Of a stretch of 64,000 nucleotides of DNA, positions 9,749 through 16,904 are shown one piece after another. Origin of the DNA: Bacillota bacterium (lineage in GTDB: Bacteria > Bacillota > Clostridia > Oscillospirales > Ruminococcaceae); assembly GCA_023460035.1 (NCBI GenBank), contig JAEWRN010000015.1:4008-68007 (forward strand), in the 5' to 3' direction. The notes under the pieces are model-generated. The model was not told the DNA's origin. It saw nothing but the letters and a program-made list of their open reading frames with translations, and made no database searches. How positions within the stretch are numbered: the stretch's first letter is position 1; the number at the start of each line of letters is the position of its first letter. Both the position numbers and the translations under genes were made by a program.

Positions 9749-10765
9749 TTAAAGGCTGGCCAGCGCGTCGCCCACCGCAACCGCAAGGCGGTGGGTCACC
9801 GATGCGCCCGGGGCCAAAAATTTTAAGCTGCCATTTGCCCGCGCGTCGACCCGGCCGTCAATGGTGGAGTTGCAGGGCTCCAGCCCTAGGGCGTAATCCC
9901 CCTTGCCAAACATCTTCCACTGCACAAAGTGGTCGAGTGCCCGCTTGTCAAACCGAATGCGGGCCGCAAGGTGCTGGGCCGGGTTTTCAATACTGGCCGT
10001 CGCAAACCCCGTCTCGTCCGCCGTAAGGTCGTGGTAATAGCACTGCTCCTCGTACCCGTCTGCCGGCGGGGTGATTTGCAGGCAGCTTTGCAAAAATTCT
10101 GCCGCGTGGGCATCGCGGGGGGTCGTGCGCAGGCTGGGCAGCGACAGGCTCGCGGTCTCTGAAAGCAGTGGGTAGCCCATGTTAAAGTGGTACAGCGTCT
10201 GGTAAGGCCGGGTGGTGAAGCCTTCGTTGCAAATCACGTCGGTGATTGAAACCTCATTGATGCCCCAGCCCACGGTCACCGTGCGGCGCAGCGACAGGTT
10301 GCCGCCAAACAGCGCCGCCGTGCGCATTGTGCCGCTGATGGTGGCCACCGGGGCGCCGTTTACCATAGCCGTGCTGACTGAAAGCTGCTCTGCCGGGGTG
10401 TTGGCAAGCTCGCCGTGCAGGCCCAGAACTTCGCCCCCGTCCTCACACGGGCGGCCGATGTTTGACAGCCCACAGGTGGCAAGAAAGCCGCCGCCATAGC
10501 TTTTCAGCCAGTTGTCGCCGTGCCGGTCATAATAAGCGGGCGCAACAACGCCGGCCGGGGCAAGGTAACCCAGGTTTTTGCCGCCGTATTTCAGGCTGTA
10601 CAAATCCAGCGCGCGGTCGGGCAGCAGGGTCAGCTCCATCCCCGCGCCGTTTGCAATCAAAATGCCGCGGGTACCGGTTGCCCGGCCGCCGCAAAAGGTG
10701 AATTCGCGCACTTCAAACAGCTGCGCAAGGTCGCCGGCGTAGGGCCGGCAGGCTGCAAACTCCAT
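9749..10765 (-). CDS. DUF4432 family protein (aldose 1-epimerase superfamily)
   Basis: The 338-residue protein starts MEFAACRPYAG. It shows the galactose-mutarotase-like beta-sandwich pattern: a GMELTLLPDRALDLYSLKYGGKNLG segment near the N-terminus (family DUF4432 hallmark), GLHGELANTPA in the middle, and a late LGLEPCNST strand with a conserved acidic residue. It probably binds or epimerises a sugar. The start was placed at 10765 because an AAAGGGG RBS precedes it; the 25 extra upstream codons run through a terminator hairpin. It is downstream of, and on the same strand as, the ROK repressor. Confidence 0.8.
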   Translation of the reverse strand: MEFAACRPYAGDLAQLFEVREFTFCGGRATGTRGILIANGAGMELTLLPDRALDLYSLKYGGKNLGYLAPAGVVAPAYYDRHGDNWLKSYGGGFLATCGLSNIGRPCEDGGEVLGLHGELANTPAEQLSVSTAMVNGAPVATISGTMRTAALFGGNLSLRRTVTVGWGINEVSITDVICNEGFTTRPYQTLYHFNMGYPLLSETASLSLPSLRTTPRDAHAAEFLQSCLQITPPADGYEEQCYYHDLTADETGFATASIENPAQHLAARIRFDKRALDHFVQWKMFGKGDYALGLEPCNSTIDGRVDARANGSLKFLAPGASVTHRLAVAVGDALASL

Positions 10766-10790
10766 TGGTAAAACCCCTTTCTGGTGCCAT

Positions 10791-10821
10791 AAAACCGCCG
10801 CGGGCAAGCCGGGGCGGTTTT
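10791..10821 (-). terminator. Terminator/attenuator between ROK regulator and epimerase
   Basis: A 9-bp stem (arms 10791-10799 and 10813-10821) enclosing a GC-rich loop is followed on the minus strand by TTTTA. It could uncouple epimerase levels from the repressor. Confidence 0.6.
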
Positions 10822-10846
10822 TAAAAATTTTTAAAAGCATAAAAAA

Positions 10847-12025
10847 TCACAACACCGGCAGCACACCGTCAAACACCTGCCGCGCCACGGCGGCGGCGGC
10901 ACCCAGCACCGGGGCGGCAGCGCCAAACTGCGAGCGCTCTATGCGCACACTGCGGCTTTTGCCGGCCAGCAGCCGGGTATTGACCTTGCCCTCCAGCAGC
11001 TTTTCCAGCAAATCGCCGCCGCTGCCGCGGTAGCCCACAAACACACGGTGGGTATCCACGACATTCAAACAGCTCACCAGCGCAAACGACACATAGTCGC
11101 AAAACTGGTCCAGTGCCGCCGCCGCAATGCCGTCGCCCTGCGCCGCGCGTGTCACAATGGCTTCAAACGTCAAGTCGTCGCCCTGCCCGCCCAGCCGCCG
11201 CACCTCGTCTGCCAGCGCGGCCTCGTTTGCGTACAGCTCTAAACAGCCCCGGTTGCCGCAGGCGCAGCGCGGCCCGTTAAAGTTAATCGACATATGGCCA
11301 ATTTCACCGGCAAGGCCCATTTCGCCGTCGTACAGGGTGCCGTTTGTCACCAGCCCCGCGCCCGCGCCGTTTTCAAGGTGCAGGTACAAAAAGTGGTCGA
11401 GGCCCCGCCCCGCGCCGTAAAGCTGCTCTGCCAGCGCACCGGCAGAGGCGTCGTGGATCAACGTGCACGGCAGGCCCAGCCGCGCGGCCAGCAGCTCGCG
11501 CAGCGGCAGGTTGCGAATGCCGTAAAAATTGGGCGGGGCCAGCAGCGTGCCGGTGTCGGCGTTCAGCGGGCCGACGGCAGAAATGCCGCAGCCCAAAAGC
11601 GGGCCGCCGTACTGGGTGCGCACGTCGACATACAGCCCTGCAATCAAATCCAGCAGCAGGGCCGGTGTCAGCGTGTCGGGGTAGGCGGCGCTTTGCTGCG
11701 CCAGCACTTCGGCACCAAGGGTGGCGGCTAAAACGCTGCAATGCCGGCGGCCCACAAACACCCCCAGCACCGCCGGGGCGCCCGGCGCAAGGGCCAACAT
11801 ACCGGCCCGCCGCCCGGCACCCGCACTGTGGCCGGGGTGCTGTTCTTCTACCAGCCCGGCGGCCAGCAGCTCGGCAATGATGTTCGACGCCGTCATTTTT
11901 GTCAGCCCGGTGCGGGCCGCAAGCTCGGTGCGGGCCGCCGGGCCGCCGGTGCACAGCAGCCGCAGCATTAGCAGCCGGTTGGTGTTTTTCATATCGCGGG
12001 CATTGCCACCGGTCGCACTTTGCAT
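10847..12025 (-). CDS. ROK family transcriptional repressor
   Basis: The 392-residue protein has an N-terminal winged helix-turn-helix (about 12-75, RTELAARTGLTKMTASNIIAEL) fused to a ROK sugar-binding domain. The ROK zinc motif is intact (CACGNRGCLE) as is the upstream GH motif (GEIGHMSI). NagC/XylR-type ROK repressors leave DNA when their sugar ligand binds. It is divergent from the five-gene operon at 12175, with a perfect inverted repeat lying over its own -35 box, so autoregulation plus control of the operon is likely. RBS GGGGG precedes the ATG. Confidence 0.9.
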   Translation of the reverse strand: MQSATGGNARDMKNTNRLLMLRLLCTGGPAARTELAARTGLTKMTASNIIAELLAAGLVEEQHPGHSAGAGRRAGMLALAPGAPAVLGVFVGRRHCSVLAATLGAEVLAQQSAAYPDTLTPALLLDLIAGLYVDVRTQYGGPLLGCGISAVGPLNADTGTLLAPPNFYGIRNLPLRELLAARLGLPCTLIHDASAGALAEQLYGAGRGLDHFLYLHLENGAGAGLVTNGTLYDGEMGLAGEIGHMSINFNGPRCACGNRGCLELYANEAALADEVRRLGGQGDDLTFEAIVTRAAQGDGIAAAALDQFCDYVSFALVSCLNVVDTHRVFVGYRGSGGDLLEKLLEGKVNTRLLAGKSRSVRIERSQFGAAAPVLGAAAAVARQVFDGVLPVL

Positions 12026-12065
12026 GGTAAAACCCCCATAGCCCTTGATTTTTTGTGTTAAGTCT

Positions 12066-12094
12066 ATTATAATGGCATTGCAACAATTTGTAAA
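12066..12094 (-). promoter_or_regulatory. Predicted promoter of the ROK repressor gene
   Basis: On the minus strand TTTACA (12089-12094) and TATAAT (12066-12071) are 17 bases apart, about 40 bases from the ATG. Confidence 0.75.
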
Positions 12095-12109
12095 GCAATT
12101 TTACAAATT
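12085..12109. promoter_or_regulatory. Putative ROK operator (10-5-10 inverted repeat)
   Basis: AATTTGTAAA (12085-12094) and its exact reverse complement TTTACAAATT (12100-12109) flank a 5-base spacer. The left arm contains the -35 box of the repressor gene, and the site lies 66 bases before the operon start at 12175. The half-site resembles the A/T-rich TTTxxxAAA operators of NagC/XylR-type ROK regulators. Binding by this regulator is inference. Confidence 0.75.
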
Positions 12110-12174
12110 AGAAAAATAAAATTTGCAAAACCAAAAAATAAACGCGGTAAAACACTTAAAAAGGGAGAATATCT

Positions 12175-13137
12175 ATGTTTCAGCCAAAGTCCATTGATTT
12201 TACGAAAACAACGACATTTTCGGCTGCCCAGCGGCACAACCTCGTGCGCATCGACAACCTGCGCACCCCCGGTGCCCAGCCGGACGCGCTGTTTGACAGC
12301 CCGGAATTTACGACGCTGATTGAAAAATTAAAAGAGGCAAAGGCCGCGGGCAAAACCATTACCTGCTTTATTGGGGCGCACGTCATCAAATGCGGCTTGT
12401 CGCGCTACCTCATCTGGCTGATGCAAAACGGCTACATCACCCACCTTGCCTCCAACGGGGCGGGCAGCATCCACGATTTCGAGCTGGCCTATCTAGGCGG
12501 CACGTCCGAGCATGTGCCCACCGCCATTGAGGACGGCAGCTTTGGCATGTGGGAGGAGACCGGCCGCTGGATGAACGAGGCCATTCGCGAGGGTGCGGCA
12601 AAGGGGTACGGCTACGGCCAAAGCCTTGCCGCCTATGTAGACGCAAATAAATCGCGCTTCCCGCACCTTGAAGACTGTGTGTTTTACCGCGCCTATGAAA
12701 TGGGGGTGCCCGCCACCTACCATATCACCATCGGCACCGACATCATTCACCAGCACCCCATTGCCGACTTTGGGGCCATTGGCAAAGCCAGCGGGGTGGA
12801 TTTTGGCTATTTTTGCGCGTCGATTGCCACGCTGGAAAACGGCGTGCACCTGAACATCGGCTCGGCGGTCACCGGGGCAGAGGTGTTTTTAAAAGCGCTG
12901 TCCATCGCCCGCAACCAGGGCCACCCCACCGCCCACATCACGACGGCAAACTTCGACATCATCCCGCTGGGTGATTACCGCACCGATGTCGCAAAGGACA
13001 AATTCGACTACTATTATCGCCCGCGCAAAAACGTCATCAACCGCCCCACCTCGCAGGGGGGCACCGGGCTGTATATTTACGGCAACCACCTAGACACGGT
13101 GCCCAGCCTGTACGCGCGGCTGCAGCCGGGTGTTTGA
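12175..13137 (+). CDS. Deoxyhypusine-synthase-like protein (sugar operon)
   Basis: The 320-residue protein has features of the deoxyhypusine synthase (DHS) Rossmann-type fold: a TCFIGAHVIKCG strand-loop (about 62-73), the segment LASNGAGSIHDFELAYLGGTSE (about 91-112) resembling the NAD-binding loop, and a late HLNIGSAVTGAEVFLKALS segment (about 229-247) near where DHS carries its SGARPDEA motif. Bacteria generally lack hypusine, so the true reaction is unknown; an NAD-dependent step on a sugar or amino compound is possible. RBS AGGGAGA precedes the ATG. It is first in the operon with PfkB, HAD, ROK and SIS genes. Fold call is moderate, function open. Confidence 0.6.
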   Translation: MFQPKSIDFTKTTTFSAAQRHNLVRIDNLRTPGAQPDALFDSPEFTTLIEKLKEAKAAGKTITCFIGAHVIKCGLSRYLIWLMQNGYITHLASNGAGSIHDFELAYLGGTSEHVPTAIEDGSFGMWEETGRWMNEAIREGAAKGYGYGQSLAAYVDANKSRFPHLEDCVFYRAYEMGVPATYHITIGTDIIHQHPIADFGAIGKASGVDFGYFCASIATLENGVHLNIGSAVTGAEVFLKALSIARNQGHPTAHITTANFDIIPLGDYRTDVAKDKFDYYYRPRKNVINRPTSQGGTGLYIYGNHLDTVPSLYARLQPGV

Positions 13138-13158
13138 AACAGCGGGGGAGGGTACACG

Positions 13159-14193
13159 ATGGAGCCACAAAAAGTAAGCCTGACCGAGCAGCAGGTGAAA
13201 GACCTGCTGAACGCAATAAAACAGGTGACGGTGTGCGTGATCGGCGATGTTTGCCTGGACCTTTACTGGTATGCCGATATGAAGCGCAGCCGCCTTTCGC
13301 GCGAGACACCGCACTACCCGCTGCCGGTGGTGCGCGAAAGCTATACCCCCGGCGGCTGCGGCAATGTGATGAACAACGTGCACGCGCTGGGGGTCAAACA
13401 GCTGCTGCCCATTTCGGTGGTTGGGTGCGACTGGCGCGGCTTTTTGCTGACGGGCTGGCTGCGGCAGCACGGCATTGACACCACAAATATGGTGCAAAGT
13501 GAGCGCGGGCTGACCCCCTGCTATTGCAAGCCGATGCGCATGGGCATTTCGGATGTGATTTACGAGGACCCGCGGCTGGATTTTGAAAATTTTGAGCCGA
13601 TTACCAAGGCAGACGAAGAAGCGGTGCTGGCGGCGCTGGATGCCGCTGCAAAAACGGCGGATGTGATTGCGGTGTCGGACCAATACCACTATGGGGTCAT
13701 CACCCCGCGGGTGCGCGACGCGCTTTCGGCACTGGCAAAGCGCATGCCGGTCATTGTGGACAGCCGCGAGCGCGCGGGCGAGTATACCGGCGTCATTGTA
13801 AAGCCCAACGAGGTGGAGGCCGCGCAGGCCATTGGCCGCGACATCACCGGCAAAACGCTGACCGAGGAGGAATACGCCGACATTGCCTGTGCGTTACAGC
13901 GCAAAAACGGCCGCCCGGTGGTGGTGACGCTGGGCGAGCGCGGTGCGCTGTGGTGCGACGAAAACACGCTGCAATTTGCCCCCACCGTAAAAGCCGGGCC
14001 GCCGGTGGATATCGTCGGCGCGGGGGATACGTTTCTCTCGGCGTTTTCGGCGGCGCTGGCGGCAGGGGTGCCGGGCGGGCAGGCGCTCAGCTTTGCCAAT
14101 CTCGCCTCCGGCGTGACGGTCAAAAAAATAGGCACGACCGGCACGGCCACCGGCGAAGAGATTTTACAAAAATACAGGGAGAATTACGCATGA
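13159..14193 (+). CDS. PfkB family carbohydrate kinase, HldA/RfaE-like
   Basis: The 344-residue protein has the PfkB layout: VCVIGDVCLDLYW near 25-37, the GGCGNV motif (65-70) and the C-terminal signature DIVGAGDTF with catalytic Asp290. The N-terminal pattern (GDVxLDxYWY, then GGxGNV) and the YEDPRLDFEN insertion recall the heptose-7-phosphate kinase domain of HldE/RfaE rather than ribokinase or PfkB. It lacks the HldE nucleotidyltransferase domain. It would phosphorylate a sugar phosphate with ATP. Its stop overlaps the next ATG (ATGA), so it is coupled to the HAD gene. Confidence 0.85.
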   Translation: MEPQKVSLTEQQVKDLLNAIKQVTVCVIGDVCLDLYWYADMKRSRLSRETPHYPLPVVRESYTPGGCGNVMNNVHALGVKQLLPISVVGCDWRGFLLTGWLRQHGIDTTNMVQSERGLTPCYCKPMRMGISDVIYEDPRLDFENFEPITKADEEAVLAALDAAAKTADVIAVSDQYHYGVITPRVRDALSALAKRMPVIVDSRERAGEYTGVIVKPNEVEAAQAIGRDITGKTLTEEEYADIACALQRKNGRPVVVTLGERGALWCDENTLQFAPTVKAGPPVDIVGAGDTFLSAFSAALAAGVPGGQALSFANLASGVTVKKIGTTGTATGEEILQKYRENYA

Positions 14194-15020
14194 AAACACC
14201 ACAGACCCAAGCATTGGAACTGCTGCACCCACAGCACCGGCCGGATGGGAAAATCCGCGCTGCAATTTTTGATTTTGACGGCACCTTTTCCACCCTGCGC
14301 TGCGGGTGGGAGCAGGTGATGCGCCCGCTGATGCTGGAAGTGCTCAGCGGCGGCAGCGCCGATGCCGCACCGGCAGCGCTGCAGCGCGAGGTGGACGAGT
14401 ACATCGACGCTTCTACCGGTATTCAAACAGTATACCAGATGCGCTGGCTGGCGCAGCGGGCACAGCAGATGGGGCACGGGGTGCCGGGCCGCGACGAGTG
14501 GTGGTACAAGGCAGAATATAACCGCCGCCTGATGCAGACCGTCGGCGAGCGGCTGCAGCGGCTGCAAGCGGGGCAGGACGCGCCGGAGCAGTACCTGATT
14601 TGCGGTGCGGTGGCCTTTTTGCGCGCGCTGCACGCGCGCGGGGTAGCGCTGTACCTTGCCAGCGGCACCGACCACGACGACGTGTTGCACGAGGCTGCGG
14701 CACTGGGCGTCGCGCAGTATTTTACCGCCATTCAGGGCGCGCCGCAGCACCGGGCCGCCTGCTCGAAAGAGGCGGTGTTGCAGATGATTTTGACCGAAAA
14801 ACAGCTGCCGGGCAGCGAACTGCTGCTGGTGGGCGACGGCAAGGTAGAAATTGCGCTGGGCGCCGATGCCGGTGCCTTTACCCTGGGGGCCGCGACCGAC
14901 GAAGTGGCGCGCTGCGGGCTGAACCCTGTCAAGCGCGAGCGGCTGATTGCCGCCGGGGCGGACGCTATCTGCGGTGACTTTACGCAGCTTGACGCGCTGC
15001 TTTGCTGGCTGGGGCTGTAA
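14190..15020 (+). CDS. HAD superfamily hydrolase (sugar phosphatase-like)
   Basis: The 276-residue protein has HAD motif I AIFDFDGTFS with Asp28 and Asp30, a large helical cap (about 45-145), motif II LASGTDHDD, and motif III/IV LLLVGDGKVEI. It is expected to remove phosphate from a small molecule, plausibly the product of the neighbouring PfkB kinase. The start at 14190 overlaps the kinase stop as ATGA; a longer open frame from 13950 lies inside the kinase gene and is not credible. ROK kinase follows after 26 bases. Confidence 0.83.
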   Translation: MKTPQTQALELLHPQHRPDGKIRAAIFDFDGTFSTLRCGWEQVMRPLMLEVLSGGSADAAPAALQREVDEYIDASTGIQTVYQMRWLAQRAQQMGHGVPGRDEWWYKAEYNRRLMQTVGERLQRLQAGQDAPEQYLICGAVAFLRALHARGVALYLASGTDHDDVLHEAAALGVAQYFTAIQGAPQHRAACSKEAVLQMILTEKQLPGSELLLVGDGKVEIALGADAGAFTLGAATDEVARCGLNPVKRERLIAAGADAICGDFTQLDALLCWLGL

Positions 15021-15046
15021 GCCCGGTACAGAAAAGAGGGATGACG

Positions 15047-16048
15047 ATGAAACTGATTGGGGTCGATATCGGCGGCACGAAATGCGCCGTTTCACTGGGC
15101 ACACAAAACACGGATGGCACCGTGCGCCTGTTGCAGCGCGGCAAAGCGCGCGCCACCGCCGGGGCAGCGCCGCTGGCCTTGCTGCAAGAATTGGCACAGG
15201 ACGCGCGCACACTGGCACAGGGTACGCCCGGCGCCATTGACGCGGTGGGCATCAGCTGCGGCGGCCCGCTGGATTCAAAGCGTGGGCTGGTGCTCTCGCC
15301 CCCCAACCTGCCGGGGTGGGACGCGGTGCCGGTAACCGAAATATTGGGGCAGGCACTGGGCGCGCCCGCTTTTTTGTGTAACGACGCCAACGCCTGCGCG
15401 CTGGCCGAGTGGCAGCTTGGCGCCGGGCGCGGCTGCCGCAACATGGTGTTTTTGACCTTTGGCACCGGCCTTGGCGCGGGGCTGATTTTAAACGGGCAGC
15501 TGTACGAGGGCACGAATGACTTTGCGGGCGAAGCGGGGCATCTGCGCCTTGCGCCTTACGGCCCGGTGGGGTATGGCAAAGCGGGCTCGTTTGAGGGCTT
15601 TTGCAGCGGCGGCGGCATTGCGCAGCTGGCGGCACTGCGGGTGCGCGAATTGCTGCAGCAGGGCAAACAGCCCGCGCTGTGCCCGTCTGCCGGGGAACTG
15701 CCCGCCCTCACCACCGAAAAGGTGGCGCTTGCCGCAAATGCGGGCGACGCGCTGGCGTGCGAGATTATGGCCGAGTCCGGCCGCATGCTGGGCGCCGGAC
15801 TCGCGTTACTGGTTGACCTTTTAAACCCGGAAAAAATCGTGATTGGCAGCGTGTTTGCCCGCGCGCAAAACCTGCTTTGGCCCGCGGCGCAGCGGGTGCT
15901 GCAAAATGAGGCGCTGCCCGCGGCGGCAGCCGCGTGTAAAGTGGTGCCCGCGGGTTTGACAGAATCCGTCGGCGACCTTGCGGCCCTGACGGTCGCGGCA
16001 TACCGCCTGCGTTTTCAGGCGGCAGAACTAAAGGAGGGTGCAGAATGA
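15047..16048 (+). CDS. ROK family sugar kinase without the zinc motif
   Basis: The 333-residue protein begins with the phosphate-1 motif GVDIGGTKCAV (5-15), has CNDANACALAEW with the catalytic Asp, and the second phosphate motif FGTGLGAGLI. The GEAGHLRL histidine is present, but the usual CxCGxxGCxE zinc cluster is replaced by YGKAGSFEGFCSGGGI, so the zinc is probably absent, as in some ROK kinases. Substrate is unknown. The ATG at 15047 was preferred to 15041 because AAAAGAGGG would be too close to the latter. The stop overlaps the next gene (ATGA). Confidence 0.85.
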   Translation: MKLIGVDIGGTKCAVSLGTQNTDGTVRLLQRGKARATAGAAPLALLQELAQDARTLAQGTPGAIDAVGISCGGPLDSKRGLVLSPPNLPGWDAVPVTEILGQALGAPAFLCNDANACALAEWQLGAGRGCRNMVFLTFGTGLGAGLILNGQLYEGTNDFAGEAGHLRLAPYGPVGYGKAGSFEGFCSGGGIAQLAALRVRELLQQGKQPALCPSAGELPALTTEKVALAANAGDALACEIMAESGRMLGAGLALLVDLLNPEKIVIGSVFARAQNLLWPAAQRVLQNEALPAAAAACKVVPAGLTESVGDLAALTVAAYRLRFQAAELKEGAE

Positions 16049-16692
16049 AACCGACAACACAACAGTTTTTGGACGATTTTTTTAGCCGGCACGCAGACCT
16101 TGTGCCGCTGCGGGCGGGGGTGTTGCAAACCATTGAGCTGCTGGCGGGTGTTTACCGCAGCGGCGGCAAGCTGCTGCTGTGCGGCAACGGGGGCAGCGCG
16201 GCGGACTGCGACCACATTGCCGGCGAGCTGCTGAAAGGCTTTTTGCTGCGCCGCCCTGTCAGCGCCGGGTTTGCCGGTGCCATGCAGGCAAGCTTTGGCA
16301 CACAGGGGGCCGCGGTGGCGGCAAAGCTGCAACAGGGCCTGCCCGCCATTTCGCTGGTGGCCCACGGTGCGGCGCTGTCTGCCTTTGCCAACGACGTAGA
16401 CCCCACGCTGGTGTATGCCCAGCAGGTGTTGGCCTATGGCAAGCCGGGCGACGTGCTGCTTGGCATCAGCACATCGGGCAATGCCGAAAATGTGGCCGCG
16501 GCGGTGATGTGTGCCAAAGCGCAGGGGCTTACCGCCATTGGCCTGACCGGGCGCAGCGGCGGCCGCCTTGCAGAGCTTGCAGATTTTGCGCTCGTTTCAC
16601 CGCAGACGGAAACCTATCGTATTCAGGAGGATCACCTCGCGCTTTACCATTTGATTTGCGGTGCGGTGGAGTACGAATTGTTTGACGAATAG
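16045..16692 (+). CDS. SIS-domain protein, GmhA-like phosphoheptose isomerase
   Basis: The 215-residue protein carries the GmhA hallmarks: LLCGNGGSAADCDHIAGEL (about 48-66), GISTSGNAENV for phosphate binding, and a C-terminal TYRIQEDHLALYHLICGAVE with the family's Gln-Glu and His. GmhA converts sedoheptulose 7-phosphate to D-glycero-D-manno-heptose 7-phosphate. With an HldA-like kinase and a HAD phosphatase in the same operon, a heptose-phosphate route is a fair hypothesis, but no heptose nucleotidyltransferase is seen in the window. Start overlaps the ROK kinase stop. Confidence 0.82.
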   Translation: MKPTTQQFLDDFFSRHADLVPLRAGVLQTIELLAGVYRSGGKLLLCGNGGSAADCDHIAGELLKGFLLRRPVSAGFAGAMQASFGTQGAAVAAKLQQGLPAISLVAHGAALSAFANDVDPTLVYAQQVLAYGKPGDVLLGISTSGNAENVAAAVMCAKAQGLTAIGLTGRSGGRLAELADFALVSPQTETYRIQEDHLALYHLICGAVEYELFDE

Positions 16693-16719
16693 ATTAAAAA
16701 GAGATACTCTATACATATC

Positions 16720-16800
16720 CCCGCCACCGCGTACCACTGGGGGCGGGTGTTGTATTTATTACCGGCGGAATAGCGCCGCGGGCGGCATTTTGCCGCCCGC
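16720..16800 (+). terminator. Two GC-rich hairpins after the sugar operon
   Basis: The first stem pairs 16720-16725 with 16742-16747 and runs into TGTTGTATTT. The second is a perfect 10-bp stem (16778-16787 / 16791-16800) with a 3-base loop but no T-run. They probably reduce read-through from the operon into the two-component genes, or shape the RNA end. Confidence 0.45.
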
Positions 16801-16904
16801 GTCAGGCAATAGAAAAGCGGTGCCGCACTGCGCCCTGCGCTGCGGGCACTGCCGAGAGCAAAAATAAAATACGAGCTGCCGGGGGCAGAGGGGGAGGAAA
16901 CGCA

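Noticed and set aside
16716..16750. Minus-strand sequence CAGTGGTACGCGG resembling the T-box antiterminator core
   Set aside because: It lacks one C of the GGUACCGCG core, has no specifier stem, and no minus-strand synthetase or amino-acid gene follows.
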